64,000 bases of DNA from Luteimonas cucumeris (lineage in GTDB: Bacteria > Pseudomonadota > Gammaproteobacteria > Xanthomonadales > Xanthomonadaceae): NCBI RefSeq assembly GCF_007830035.1, contig NZ_VLKN01000003.1, positions 248,001 to 312,000 of the forward strand. Reading direction: 5' to 3'. The notes beneath the pieces were generated by a model, which saw only the letters and a list, made by a program, of their open reading frames with translations, made no database searches and was not told where the DNA came from. How positions within the stretch are numbered: the stretch's first letter is position 1; the number at the start of each line of letters is the position of its first letter. Below are positions 1 through 8,327 of the stretch, piece after piece. Made by a program: the position numbers and the translations under genes.

Positions 1-911
1 CGGATGTCGAACGGGCGCCGCGTGTCCTTGGGCACGATCCCGTAAAGCTCCTCGGAAGCGAACAGCGGATCGCGCGCCGGTTGCGTCGCCACCGGCAGGG
101 TCTTGCTGCGATTGAGACTGCCGACGATGTCGCGCGCGATCTGCAGCGCATGGGTGTCGTTCTCGGCAAGGTGATCAGCCACGCCCGAAATCGAGGTGTG
201 CACCTCGGCGCCGCCGAGCGATTCGGCATCGACCACTTCGCCGGTGGCGGCCTTCACCAGCGGCGGGCCGCCGAGGAAGATGGTGCCCTGTTCGCGGACG
301 ATGATCGATTCATCGCACATGGCCGGCACGTACGCGCCGCCGGCTGTGCAACTGCCCATCACCACCGCGATCTGCGGGATGTTCTCCGCGCTCAGGCGCG
401 CCTGGTTGTAGAAGATCCGGCCAAAGTGTTCCCGGTCCGGAAACACCTCGTCCTGCAGCGGCAGGAACGCACCGCCGGAGTCGACCAGATAGATGCATGG
501 CAGCCGGTTCTCGCGGGCGACTTCCTGCGCGCGCAGATGTTTCTTGACCGTCATCGGGAAGTAAGTGCCGCCCTTGACGGTGGCGTCGTTGGCGACCACC
601 ACCACCTCCTGCCCGAGCACGCGGCCGATGCCGGTGACGATGCCGGCGGCAGGCGCGGCGCCGTCGTACATGCCATCGGCGGCCAGTGCGCTCAGTTCGA
701 GGAAGGGCGAGCCGGGGTCGAGCAGGGCGGTGACGCGATCGCGTGCCAGCAGCTTGCCGCGTTCGGTGTGCCGCAGGCTCGCCTTCTCGCCACCGCCAGC
801 AGCCGCGGCGGACAGGCGCGCATCGAGTTCGTCGACCAGTGCGCGATGATAGGCGACGTTGTCGCGGAACTCCGGCGAACGCGGGTCGAGTTGGGAAGTG
901 AGTACGGGCAT
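1..911 (-). CDS. liuB: Methylcrotonyl-CoA carboxylase beta (carboxyltransferase) subunit, C-terminus outside window
   Basis: The first 303 codons are present and the gene runs off the left edge. The subunit transfers CO2 from biotin to 3-methylcrotonyl-CoA in leucine/isovalerate breakdown. The reading contains the carboxyltransferase signatures of this family: a [11 protein letters not shown] stretch, [23 protein letters not shown] (oxyanion-hole glycines) and [17 protein letters not shown], then the start of the linker after LYGIVP. These fit MCC-beta better than propionyl-CoA carboxylase beta. The start at 911 (MPVLTSQL) gives the usual N-terminus, but no clear Shine-Dalgarno precedes it. 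The alpha (biotin) subunit is presumably further left. Family identity is certain; substrate is inferred from motif resemblance. Confidence 0.9.
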   Translation of the reverse strand, partial: MPVLTSQLDPRSPEFRDNVAYHRALVDELDARLSAAAAGGGEKASLRHTERGKLLARDRVTALLDPGSPFLELSALAADGMYDGAAPAAGIVTGIGRVLGQEVVVVANDATVKGGTYFPMTVKKHLRAQEVARENRLPCIYLVDSGGAFLPLQDEVFPDREHFGRIFYNQARLSAENIPQIAVVMGSCTAGGAYVPAMCDESIIVREQGTIFLGGPPLVKAATGEVVDAESLGGAEVHTSISGVADHLAENDTHALQIARDIVGSLNRSKTLPVATQPARDPLFASEELYGIVPKDTRRPFDI

Positions 912-1002
912 GCGCGGCGCGTCGTGGCTGGCGAAGGCCAAAGGATACAGACCGGCGTCATCGAAAGGCTGCCTGTGCTCGGCACGGTGGGTCCTCTGCA
1001 AC

Positions 1003-1030
1003 AAAAAAAGCCCCGCTCGCGCGGGGCTTT
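1003..1030 (-). terminator. Rho-independent terminator of the first alanine-rich lipoprotein gene
   Basis: A GC hairpin (AAAGCCCCGC, loop TCGC, GCGGGGCTTT) is followed on the minus strand by a run of T residues. It lies about 30 bases after the stop codon at 1059, so it ends that transcript and insulates liuB. Confidence 0.85.
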
Positions 1031-1058
1031 CCGGAATCCATCTGTTGCAGCGGACGAA

Positions 1059-1430
1059 TTACTTCTTCTCTTCCGCCTTGACTTCATCGGCAGCCTGTTG
1101 CGCCTTGTCGGCGACATTCTGTGCAGCATCGGCGGTAGCTTCGGCGGCATTGGCGGTGGCTTCGCTGGTGGCGGCAGCGGCCTGATCGGCAGCGGCTTCC
1201 GCAGCCTGTCCGGCTTCGGTCATCGCTTCGCCGGTGGCGGCGGCTGCGGCATCGACGCCTTCGGCTGCGGCATCGCCTGCAGCCTGTGCGGCATCCGCGG
1301 CCTGCATGCCCGCCTCGTCGGCGGCGGCTGCCGCTTCGGATGCCTGCTGTTCGGCGGTCGGGGTTTCGTTCTTGCAGGCCGAAAGGGCCAGGACGCCAGC
1401 GGCGAGCAGTACATAGAGCTTGGTGTTCAT
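1059..1430 (-). CDS. Alanine-rich lipoprotein (first of a tandem pair)
   Basis: A 123-residue protein. It starts MNTKLYVLLA and has a lipoprotein signal peptide with lipobox LSAC (Cys19). The mature part is almost entirely Ala, Glu, Asp, Gln and Thr in short heptad/undecad-like units (AAD, AEAA), ending in a lysine-rich tail. It should form one long amphipathic or coiled-coil helix anchored to the membrane by lipid. It has its own terminator and lies 127 bases downstream of a similar gene on the same strand. No catalytic domain is visible. It may be a structural or envelope lipoprotein; the function is unknown. Composition is so biased that database matches would be unreliable. Confidence 0.75.
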   Translation of the reverse strand: MNTKLYVLLAAGVLALSACKNETPTAEQQASEAAAAADEAGMQAADAAQAAGDAAAEGVDAAAAATGEAMTEAGQAAEAAADQAAAATSEATANAAEATADAAQNVADKAQQAADEVKAEEKK

Positions 1431-1501
1431 GGGCAACTCCGGTCGTGTGTGGGTGGGGCGGGTGGCGCGATTGCGGTCGCAGCCTAACCCAGGCCCCGCA
1501 A

Positions 1502-1533
1502 AAGAAAAAGCCGCCGGCAAGCCGGCGGCTTTT
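1502..1533 (-). terminator. Rho-independent terminator of the second alanine-rich lipoprotein gene
   Basis: A GCCGCCGGC/GCCGGCGGC hairpin with a two-base loop is followed on the minus strand by TTTTTC. It lies about 25 bases beyond the stop at 1558, so the two paralogous lipoprotein genes are separate transcripts. Confidence 0.85.
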
Positions 1534-1557
1534 CCACAAAGATGCGGCAAGAAGTGA

Positions 1558-1959
1558 TTACTTCTTGGCTTCTTCCTTGGCAGCGTCGACGGCTTCACCG
1601 GCAGCTTCGCCAGCGGCTTCGGCGCCAGCGGCAGCAGCGTCGGCAGCCTGGCCGGCAGCTTCAGCAGCGTTCTCGGCGGTGTCGGCAGCAGCGTCGGCAG
1701 CACCGGCAGTCGCACCAGCGGCAGCGGCGTCAGCCGAGGTCGCAGCAGCGTCGGCAGCGGTGGCAGCGGCGTCAGCCGACTGCTGTGCAGCGTCGGCAGC
1801 CATCGTGTCGCCAGCGGCGGCGGCGGTGTCAGCAGCCTGCTGGGCTTCGGTCGCAGCCGAGGCAGCTTCAGCGGCCGAGTCCTCGGCCTGCTTCTGGTTG
1901 CTGCACGCGGCCAGGGCCAGACCCATCGCCAGGGCAAGCAGAGCCTTGTTCATGGACAT
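1558..1959 (-). CDS. Alanine-rich lipoprotein (second of a tandem pair)
   Basis: A 133-residue protein starting MSMNKALLAL. The start at 1959 is preferred because GAGGA lies nine bases upstream; the inner ATG at 1953 is the alternative. The signal peptide ends in lipobox LAAC (Cys19). The rest is about half alanine with repeated AADAAA/SADAAA units and ends in KEEAKK. It is a paralogue in style of the neighbouring 1059-1430 product: same signal type, same helix-forming repeat, same basic end. No domain is recognised. It is probably an envelope lipoprotein with an extended helix, and the role is unknown. Confidence 0.75.
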   Translation of the reverse strand: MSMNKALLALAMGLALAACSNQKQAEDSAAEAASAATEAQQAADTAAAAGDTMAADAAQQSADAAATAADAAATSADAAAAGATAGAADAAADTAENAAEAAGQAADAAAAGAEAAGEAAGEAVDAAKEEAKK

Positions 1960-2081
1960 AATCGAATTTCCTCGTCGTTTAGTTAGGCAACGCGCAAGTG
2001 CGCGCCAATAACATGATGACAAGCCCGTCGGACGTGTCAAGCGGTTGGCCTAAGTTTTTTGTGTTATCCGTTTTTAACCTT

Positions 2082-3257
2082 TTACAGGATTTCGATGGCC
2101 AGTGCGGTCGCTTCGCCGCCGCCGATGCACAGCGATGCCACGCCACGCTTGCCTCCACGCGCCTTCAAGGCGTGGATGAGGGTCACCACCAGGCGTGCGC
2201 CGCTGGCGCCGATCGGGTGTCCCAGCGCAACTGCACCACCGTTGACGTTCAGCTTTTCGTGGGGGATGCCGAGGTCTTTCATCGGTGCCATCGCCACGCA
2301 CGCGAAGGCTTCGTTGACCTCGAACAGGTCGACATCGTCTACCTGCCAGCCCGCCTTCGCAAGCACGTTTGTAATCGCTTTCACGGGTGCGGTAGTGAAC
2401 CATTCCGGCGCCTGCGCATGGCCGGCGTGCGCCACGATCCGCGCCAGCGGTTGCAGGCCGCGCCTGCCGGCTTCTTCCGCGGACATCAGCAATGTCGCGG
2501 CCGCGCCATCGGAAATCTTCGAGGATGAAGCGGCCGTGAGTCGTCCTTCCTTGCCGAACGCCGGGCGCAGGCCGGGAATTTTGGCGGCATCGATCTTGCC
2601 AGGCTCTTCGTCGACATCGACGACCACTTCGCCTTTCCTGCCCTTGACCGTGACCGGCACGATCTCGCCAGCAAACGCACCCGAGGCGATCGCCGCTTGT
2701 GCGCGGCTGGCGCTTTCAGCCGAGTAGGCGTCGAGTGCTTCGCGGCTGAGTTCGTACTTCTCGCAGGCGATGTCGCCGAAGATGCCCATCGCCTTGCCGT
2801 CGTAGGGATTGGTCAGGCCATCCCATGCCATGTGGTCGAGGAATTCGGCGCTGCCGTAGCGGATGCCCGTGCGCGAACCGTTGAGCAGGTGCGGCGCGTT
2901 GGTCATCGATTCCATGCCACCGGCCACGACGACCGAAGCGCTGCCGGCCTTGATCAGGTCGTGCGCCAGCATGATCGCCTTCATGCCCGAGCCGCACACC
3001 TTGTTGACCGTGGTGCAGCCGGCCGCGTCGGGAATGCTGGCCGCACGCGAGGCCTGCCGCGCTGGCGCCTGGCCGAGGCCGGCCGGCAGCACGCAACCCA
3101 TGATGACCTCGTCGACCTGGTCGGGGGCCAGGCCGGCATGTTCGAGCGCGCCGCCGATGGCCGCGGCGCCGAGCGTGGGAGTGGGGACGCCGGTGAACTG
3201 GCCGAGGAACGAACCGATGGCGGTGCGCTTGGCACCGACGATGACGATGTCGGACAT
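2082..3257 (-). CDS. Acetyl-CoA C-acetyltransferase (thiolase)
   Basis: A 391-residue protein, the normal length for a biosynthetic-type thiolase. It interconverts two acetyl-CoA and acetoacetyl-CoA in the cytoplasm. The acyl-accepting Cys88 is in VNKVCGSGMKA, the NEAFA motif and GGAVALGHPIGASGAR carry the His, and SLCIGGGEA near the C-terminus carries the second Cys. The start at 3257 (MSDIVIVGAK) is chosen because GGAG lies eight bases upstream; an in-frame ATG at 3278 has no ribosome site. It could supply acetoacetyl-CoA for the PHA genes at 16978-19072 or act in leucine/fatty acid breakdown with the nearby carboxylase. It stands alone, so the pathway is not settled. Confidence 0.92.
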   Translation of the reverse strand: MSDIVIVGAKRTAIGSFLGQFTGVPTPTLGAAAIGGALEHAGLAPDQVDEVIMGCVLPAGLGQAPARQASRAASIPDAAGCTTVNKVCGSGMKAIMLAHDLIKAGSASVVVAGGMESMTNAPHLLNGSRTGIRYGSAEFLDHMAWDGLTNPYDGKAMGIFGDIACEKYELSREALDAYSAESASRAQAAIASGAFAGEIVPVTVKGRKGEVVVDVDEEPGKIDAAKIPGLRPAFGKEGRLTAASSSKISDGAAATLLMSAEEAGRRGLQPLARIVAHAGHAQAPEWFTTAPVKAITNVLAKAGWQVDDVDLFEVNEAFACVAMAPMKDLGIPHEKLNVNGGAVALGHPIGASGARLVVTLIHALKARGGKRGVASLCIGGGEATALAIEIL

Positions 3258-3471
3258 GGGTAGGGCTCCGTGATTCATGGACTGCGGCGCAGGGCCAGTG
3301 CCGCCATTATCGCGCGTTGGACGGGCAAATGCTGCGGCGCGTCAAATGTGGCCGATGAATGCAGGACCACGTCACTAATAGGAAGGGATCGCATTGCCGC
3401 GCGTGCCGATGCGCGTTACAAAGCCGTGTGGGCCCATCAAACGAATCACGATCGAATCGCAGGGAAAGACG

Positions 3472-6306
3472 ATGAAGGCAATGAAGCGGCGGCAGCAACG
3501 TTCGAGTCGGCTGGCTTGGGGGGTCGCCGTGGCGCTGACCGTCAGCCTGGCCGCATGCGGTGGCGGCAGCAGTGGCGGTGGGGTGCGTCCCACACCGCCA
3601 CCGCCTCCGACTAACCCCCCGCCGACTAACCCGCCGGAACGGCCGCAGCCAGCCTTCGATGCACATCTGGCCATGACCAATACCGCGCCCGCGCACGCTG
3701 CCGGCTTGACCGGCGCCGGCACGATCATCGGCGTTGTCGATACCGGCGTGAACCGCAACCATCCGGCGCTGGCGGGCAGGGTCATCAAGAACCTGACCTA
3801 TGTCAGCTCGCCGCCGAACGACCTCAGCGTCGACGATGCCGCCGATCACGGTACGGCGGTCGCACAGATCCTCGCCGGCAAACCGTTCGGCGAATGGCCG
3901 GGCGGCATCGCCCCAGGCGCGCAGATCGTTTCCGCACGCATCATCAACGACGAGAATCCGCCGGAAGACGGTGGTCCGCCAGGCAGCGAAGTGCCGCCCG
4001 GTGACGACACCCCGACGTTCATCGGAGAGGTGAATGCCGACCTGATCGCCGAAGGCGTACGGGTCACCAACAATTCCTGGGGCGGCCTGTACTGGAACAG
4101 CGACTCGATCACGACCGGCTTCCTGCAGGCCTATACCCCGTTCGTGCTGCAGCACGGCGGGCTGGTGGTATTCGCCACCGGCAACGACGGCAATGCCGAG
4201 CCCGGCAGCATGGCGGCGTTGCCGAGCCAGGCCGGCGCTGAGGCGCTGGAAAGAGGCTGGCTGGCGGTCGCCTGGCTCGACAACGCCAACCCGACCCGGC
4301 TCGATCCCGAATCCAATGCCTGCGGCGTAGCCAAGAACTACTGCCTGGTCGCTCCCGGTGGCGTCATCACCACCGGTACCAACGACCCGCCGAGCACTCC
4401 CGACTACTGGCAATGGTTCGGCACCTCATTGGCCGCGCCACAAGTCACCGGCACCGTGGCACTGGTCTGGGAAGCGTTCCCCTATTTCGACAACGACCTG
4501 GTGCGGCAGACCATACTCGGCAGCGCAACCGACCTCGGTGCGCCCGGCGTCGACGCCGTATTCGGATACGGCCTGCTCAATGTCGGCAAGGCGGTCAAGG
4601 GGCCGTCGCAATTCAACTGGGGCGATGTCGACGTGACGTTCGACGGCATCACCTCGACCTGGTCGAACCCGATCACCGGTGCCGGTGGCCTGATCAAGAA
4701 CGGCAACGGCACGCTCGTGTTGAGTGGAAACAATGAATACACGGGGCGCACCGAGGTGCTCGGCGGCACGTTGCGGATGGAAGGATCCAATGACGGCGCC
4801 TTCTCGATCGGCCCGCAGGGCAACCTGTCCGGCACCGGCTCGATCGGCGGCAACGTCGCCAACAACGGCACGGTCACCGTCGAAGGCGCCACCAACCTCA
4901 GCATCGCCGGCAACTACACGCAGACGGGCACCGGCCGGCTCGCCGTGGACCTGGGCAACTGGTTGAACGTGACCGGTACGGCGCAAATCGGTGGCGAGCT
5001 GCACGTCCTGGGCGTCAAGGATGGCTATGTCACGCAGAGCCGCGAAGTAGTGCTGCGTGCCAATGGTGGCGTGAGCGGACAGTTCTCCTCGCAGACCGCG
5101 GCGCCCGGTGTCTTCCTGGCGGCAACGCGCGGCTACGACGCGACCAGTGCCTGGCTGGACATCACCAGCATCAGCGTCACCGCCGTGCAGGGCATGAACT
5201 ACACCGCAGCGTCGAGCGCATCGGCGGCGCGTGTCGACACCGCGATGGACGCCATCGACAACCAGATCGCAGCCGGAATCACTGGCAACATCAGCGGCAA
5301 CTTCATCGCCGCGGCCGGCGACTTCCAGCGTGCGCCGACGATGCAGTTGGCCGAAGCATCATTGAAGAGCCTGTCCGGCGAACTGCACGCCACCGCCGAT
5401 GCGATGACCTACGAGGGCATCGATGCCAGTCGTCGCGCGCTGTCGTCGCGCTTCGACGAGATCGGCGAGCAGCGGCTGCCCGGCGGCATGTGGCAACAGA
5501 ACCTGTCGCAGAGCGGCGACATGGCGCGCGCCGGTTTCAGCGGCTTCGACTACAACCTCAGTGGCCAGATGCTTGGCATCGACCAGCGTATCGGCCGGCA
5601 CGGCGTGCTCGGCGTCGCCGCCAGCCGCACCCGTGGTGCCGGCTGGCTGGACCAGGGCAACGACCGCAGCCGCAGCCGTCAGGACGAAGGCCAGGTCTAC
5701 GCCGGCCTGATCGGCGACCACGCCTACCTGCAGGGCCGACTCGGTTTCGGCCGCTTCGATCGCCGGGTCGATCGCAGCGTGCTGCTGGGCAGGCGCCAGA
5801 CCGGCGTGGCGACTTCGTACTCGGGCGACTACGACGTCGCGCATGCCGAAGCCGGATGGCGCATGCCTCTGGGCCAGTCGCGGCTGACGCCCTATGTTGC
5901 CAGCCAGTTCGCGCGCATCCGCAACGATGGCTTCCGCGAAGCCGGCGCCGACGGCTTCGGCCTGAAGACCCGCGACAGCGACAGCGACCGCTGGCAGGCC
6001 ATCGCCGGCCTGCGCGCCGACCGCCAATGGCGCTTGGCCGGCGGCAACTGGCTGGGTCTGGAAGCGCGCGCCGAATGGCAGAAGACCTTGTCCGCGCACG
6101 GCGGCGCGTTCGATGCCAGCTTCGTCGGTGTCGACCAGTGGCAGACGCTGGCCGGCATCGGCCTCGCCGATTCCGGTCGATTGTTCGGTGTCGGCTTGAA
6201 CGTCGGCCTCTCCGATCGCGCCACGCTCGGTTTCGACCTCAGCCATCGCTCCGCGGAGAACCTGGAGGACAACCAGGTGTCGGCGGAGTATGTGTTCGGG
6301 TTCTGA
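3472..6306 (+). CDS. Subtilisin-like (S8) autotransporter protease with a lipoprotein signal
   Basis: A 944-residue protein starting MKAMKRRQQR, with AGGG seven bases upstream (an upstream in-frame start at 3394 has no site). The signal peptide ends in lipobox SLAAC (Cys29), followed by a Gly/Pro-rich linker. The S8 protease domain has the triad Asp90 (VVDTG), His126 (DHGTAV) and Ser319 (GTSLAAP). After it comes an autotransporter-associated beta-strand repeat around residues 400-435 (LIKNGNGTLVLSG, then GGTLRMEG), a beta-helix stalk, and a C-terminal 12-strand-type barrel of about 270 residues ending in aromatic YVFGF. A lipidated subtilisin autotransporter recalls neisserial NalP. It is probably surface-exposed and may process other surface proteins. 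Confidence 0.92.
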   Translation: MKAMKRRQQRSSRLAWGVAVALTVSLAACGGGSSGGGVRPTPPPPPTNPPPTNPPERPQPAFDAHLAMTNTAPAHAAGLTGAGTIIGVVDTGVNRNHPALAGRVIKNLTYVSSPPNDLSVDDAADHGTAVAQILAGKPFGEWPGGIAPGAQIVSARIINDENPPEDGGPPGSEVPPGDDTPTFIGEVNADLIAEGVRVTNNSWGGLYWNSDSITTGFLQAYTPFVLQHGGLVVFATGNDGNAEPGSMAALPSQAGAEALERGWLAVAWLDNANPTRLDPESNACGVAKNYCLVAPGGVITTGTNDPPSTPDYWQWFGTSLAAPQVTGTVALVWEAFPYFDNDLVRQTILGSATDLGAPGVDAVFGYGLLNVGKAVKGPSQFNWGDVDVTFDGITSTWSNPITGAGGLIKNGNGTLVLSGNNEYTGRTEVLGGTLRMEGSNDGAFSIGPQGNLSGTGSIGGNVANNGTVTVEGATNLSIAGNYTQTGTGRLAVDLGNWLNVTGTAQIGGELHVLGVKDGYVTQSREVVLRANGGVSGQFSSQTAAPGVFLAATRGYDATSAWLDITSISVTAVQGMNYTAASSASAARVDTAMDAIDNQIAAGITGNISGNFIAAAGDFQRAPTMQLAEASLKSLSGELHATADAMTYEGIDASRRALSSRFDEIGEQRLPGGMWQQNLSQSGDMARAGFSGFDYNLSGQMLGIDQRIGRHGVLGVAASRTRGAGWLDQGNDRSRSRQDEGQVYAGLIGDHAYLQGRLGFGRFDRRVDRSVLLGRRQTGVATSYSGDYDVAHAEAGWRMPLGQSRLTPYVASQFARIRNDGFREAGADGFGLKTRDSDSDRWQAIAGLRADRQWRLAGGNWLGLEARAEWQKTLSAHGGAFDASFVGVDQWQTLAGIGLADSGRLFGVGLNVGLSDRATLGFDLSHRSAENLEDNQVSAEYVFGF

Positions 6307-6339
6307 ATTCTCATTGCGGCAGTGGCGCCAATTGCATTG

Positions 6340-6370
6340 AAAAGGCCCCGGAATCGGGGCCTTTTTTTTA
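6340..6370. terminator. Bidirectional rho-independent terminator
   Basis: The hairpin GGCCCCG, loop GAAT, CGGGGCC is flanked by AAAA on the left and eight T residues on the right. It can end the autotransporter transcript on the plus strand and the convergent gene at 6382-6879 on the minus strand. Confidence 0.85.
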
Positions 6371-6381
6371 ACGCGGCTGAG

Positions 6382-6879
6382 TTATAGCGCAGGCTCCGGT
6401 GATTCCGATGGCGGTGTGGAACCCGTCCGACGCGGTCCGTTGTTCTCGAAACGCTTGGCGAGCGATTTGCTCAGGGCATGCAGGCCATCGTTCTTGCCAG
6501 CAATCTTGAGGAGGGCGTAACCCTCCAATGCCGAAGTCATAACATCGCTACCCAAAGCCATTTCAGTGTCTTTGGCTCTTTCAAGCAAGCGGGCAAGACG
6601 CACCAGTCGGGCATTGAGTGCATCGTGTGCTGTTAGGTCGCGACGCATTTCCTCAATGTCCATGCCGCGCGGCAACAGCGCGCTATTTTCGGTCATTACG
6701 TCCAAGGCTCTGCGGCAGAAGGCCTCCGAACCGTCGCCCATTTTCACTATTCGCTGCCGGTCACCAACCGTCAGCGCCACTAGCATGGGGGCGAGGGACT
6801 GCTCCAGCGTGTTAATCGCTTGATCCACCGTGGCCCATTCGTCGAGGCTCAAGTGGGTTGAAACCAAGTTCTGACTCAT
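6382..6879 (-). CDS. Conserved-looking hypothetical cytosolic protein
   Basis: A 165-residue protein starting MSQNLVST; AAGGAG lies seven bases upstream of this ATG, so it is preferred to one at 6915. There is no signal peptide or membrane segment. The protein looks all-helical, with a GDRQRIVKMGDGSEAF segment near residue 45 and leucine/arginine-rich helices after it, then a proline-rich tail after residue 150. I associate this general pattern with an uncharacterised helical family, but I cannot name it. It faces the autotransporter convergently across a shared terminator. It lies at the left end of the lower-GC accessory stretch. Confidence 0.6.
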   Translation of the reverse strand: MSQNLVSTHLSLDEWATVDQAINTLEQSLAPMLVALTVGDRQRIVKMGDGSEAFCRRALDVMTENSALLPRGMDIEEMRRDLTAHDALNARLVRLARLLERAKDTEMALGSDVMTSALEGYALLKIAGKNDGLHALSKSLAKRFENNGPRRTGSTPPSESPEPAL

Positions 6880-7347
6880 CTTCCTACTCCTTGTCAATGT
6901 GAGATCCGTTAACACCGGTCGTCATGACCAGCAGGCAAAGCATAACTTGGATTTTGTCCTTTGGTATGGGCCACGTGCCCCTTGCGAGCGGCACCCAACC
7001 TCACGTGGGAGGGGCTTCGACCTGCATCAATACAGCCGCCTAACGCCTTGAAAGCGGCTAGTGGCCTATGCAAGAACAATGTTGTCACTTTGCGAGAGGA
7101 GGACTATTCCGCTACACGATGAGATTCGTTTCGTCTTATAAGCAAGAGCAAGCCTCAAAGGTGCAGGGTCTTAACTGCACTGAAAGAATTCACCAGCCAG
7201 CATGTTGACAGTCTTATCTCCGCTCGGGAGTAGTTGTGAAGCTTCCTGAGAATATGTGGATAGCTGAGTTAAAGAGTGCCTTTCTATTATGAGTAAGGCT
7301 ATGGCGGGAGCATTGTGGCCAAGCATTTGCATGGCCAGGTCGGTCTA
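6880..7347. other. Intergenic region without a recognisable gene
   Basis: About 470 bases with lower GC than the flanks. All frames are broken by frequent stops and none has a ribosome site with a plausible product. A GTGGGAGGGGCTTCGACC segment near 7006 resembles short repeats common in Lysobacter-type genomes. The promoter of the 6382-6879 gene should lie in its left part. Nothing else is seen. Confidence 0.5.
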
Positions 7348-8157
7348 CTACGGTAATTCTGAGAATTTCTTGGACGGAAAACCAGGTTCTGTACTCGGAG
7401 GCAACATTCTGAACTCGATAGCCACCTCTTCCTGGAAAACGCTTTTGAATCCTGCATAAGGAAGCGGTTGCGCGCTGATAGGAGCGCTTTCAAGGGCGTG
7501 ACGCGCTTGATCGTCCAAGGTGCACTTACCTGAGCTCACGGAGCGTACGAAACCACCAGCCGCTTGCCGAATGGATAGTGTGCATGATCCTATCTTTGCG
7601 GGGATGCTCTCACGGCCTACCCAATGTAGTTCGACGGCTTGCCTGATGGCCGAAAGGTATCTTTTGCGAAGGCTATCGCTGGCAGTGCTGTCCTGACTGT
7701 CAGAAGCGCTTGGAGTTATCGGTGGCGGGGCACTGCGAGTCGATGGTGCTGGGTCCGCATAACCCACAGAAGCTGCAGCAGGCGTGGCAATCGGTTGTAC
7801 TTGTGGTTCGGGTGCGACCTCTGTTGGAACCTGTGCGTCCGGTTCGTGATTGTCGAGAGAAGGTGTCTGATCGACAGCTTCAAGCCTTGGGATGGGCGAG
7901 GTGGGTTCATTCTCAAGTGGAGATTGATGCACTTCAGCGATAGGAGAAGTCGGCGTAGGCGGGGCGCTGATCTTGATGTACTGAACTATTAGGGCACTGC
8001 TTTCACCAGAAAGTATTTCATTGGTGCTTGAATTCGTATCGAACCGGGGCCAAAGCGAACTCAAAAAGGCGCCATGTATCAACAGAGAGATGCCGATCGC
8101 CCACAGGGGGTCCCGCCTAGATTCTAAGAGCCGGAGGGAAGCGTCGGGATGTTTCAT
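7348..8157 (-). CDS. TolA/TonB-like periplasm-spanning protein
   Basis: A 269-residue protein with TonB/TolA architecture. A short cytoplasmic N-terminus is followed by one transmembrane helix with the LLIHG pattern (residues about 17-36). Next comes a long Pro/Ala/Ser/Glu-rich linker (about 60-165) that could cross the periplasm. The C-terminal globular domain (about 167-255; RYLSAIRQAVELHW, then CTLSIRQ and SSGKCTLDDQARHAL) resembles the TolA C-terminal fold and has two cysteines that could pair. No ExbB/ExbD or TolQ/TolR genes are adjacent. It is divergent from the large RHS gene and may belong to the same accessory block. No strong Shine-Dalgarno is seen. Confidence 0.65.
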   Translation of the reverse strand: MKHPDASLRLLESRRDPLWAIGISLLIHGAFLSSLWPRFDTNSSTNEILSGESSALIVQYIKISAPPTPTSPIAEVHQSPLENEPTSPIPRLEAVDQTPSLDNHEPDAQVPTEVAPEPQVQPIATPAAASVGYADPAPSTRSAPPPITPSASDSQDSTASDSLRKRYLSAIRQAVELHWVGRESIPAKIGSCTLSIRQAAGGFVRSVSSGKCTLDDQARHALESAPISAQPLPYAGFKSVFQEEVAIEFRMLPPSTEPGFPSKKFSELP

Positions 8158-8327
8158 CAGTTGATTACGTCGGGATAAAGTTCAGAGAAATTGTGCGTTG
8201 TGGAATGGCTATCTCACTTCAGTGGCTCTGCACGGCTTGATCTTTATCGTTGGTAGTCAGATCGTTGGCTCGAGGGTAGGGGTATGGCGCTGCGCAATGC
8301 GGCGACTCTAAGGGATGACAGGGGAAG

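Noticed and set aside
81-1487. A long plus-strand open frame opposite liuB and the first lipoprotein
   Set aside because: It is antisense to two well supported minus-strand genes; its composition (Gly, Arg, Asp runs) and lack of a ribosome site are those of a high-GC shadow.
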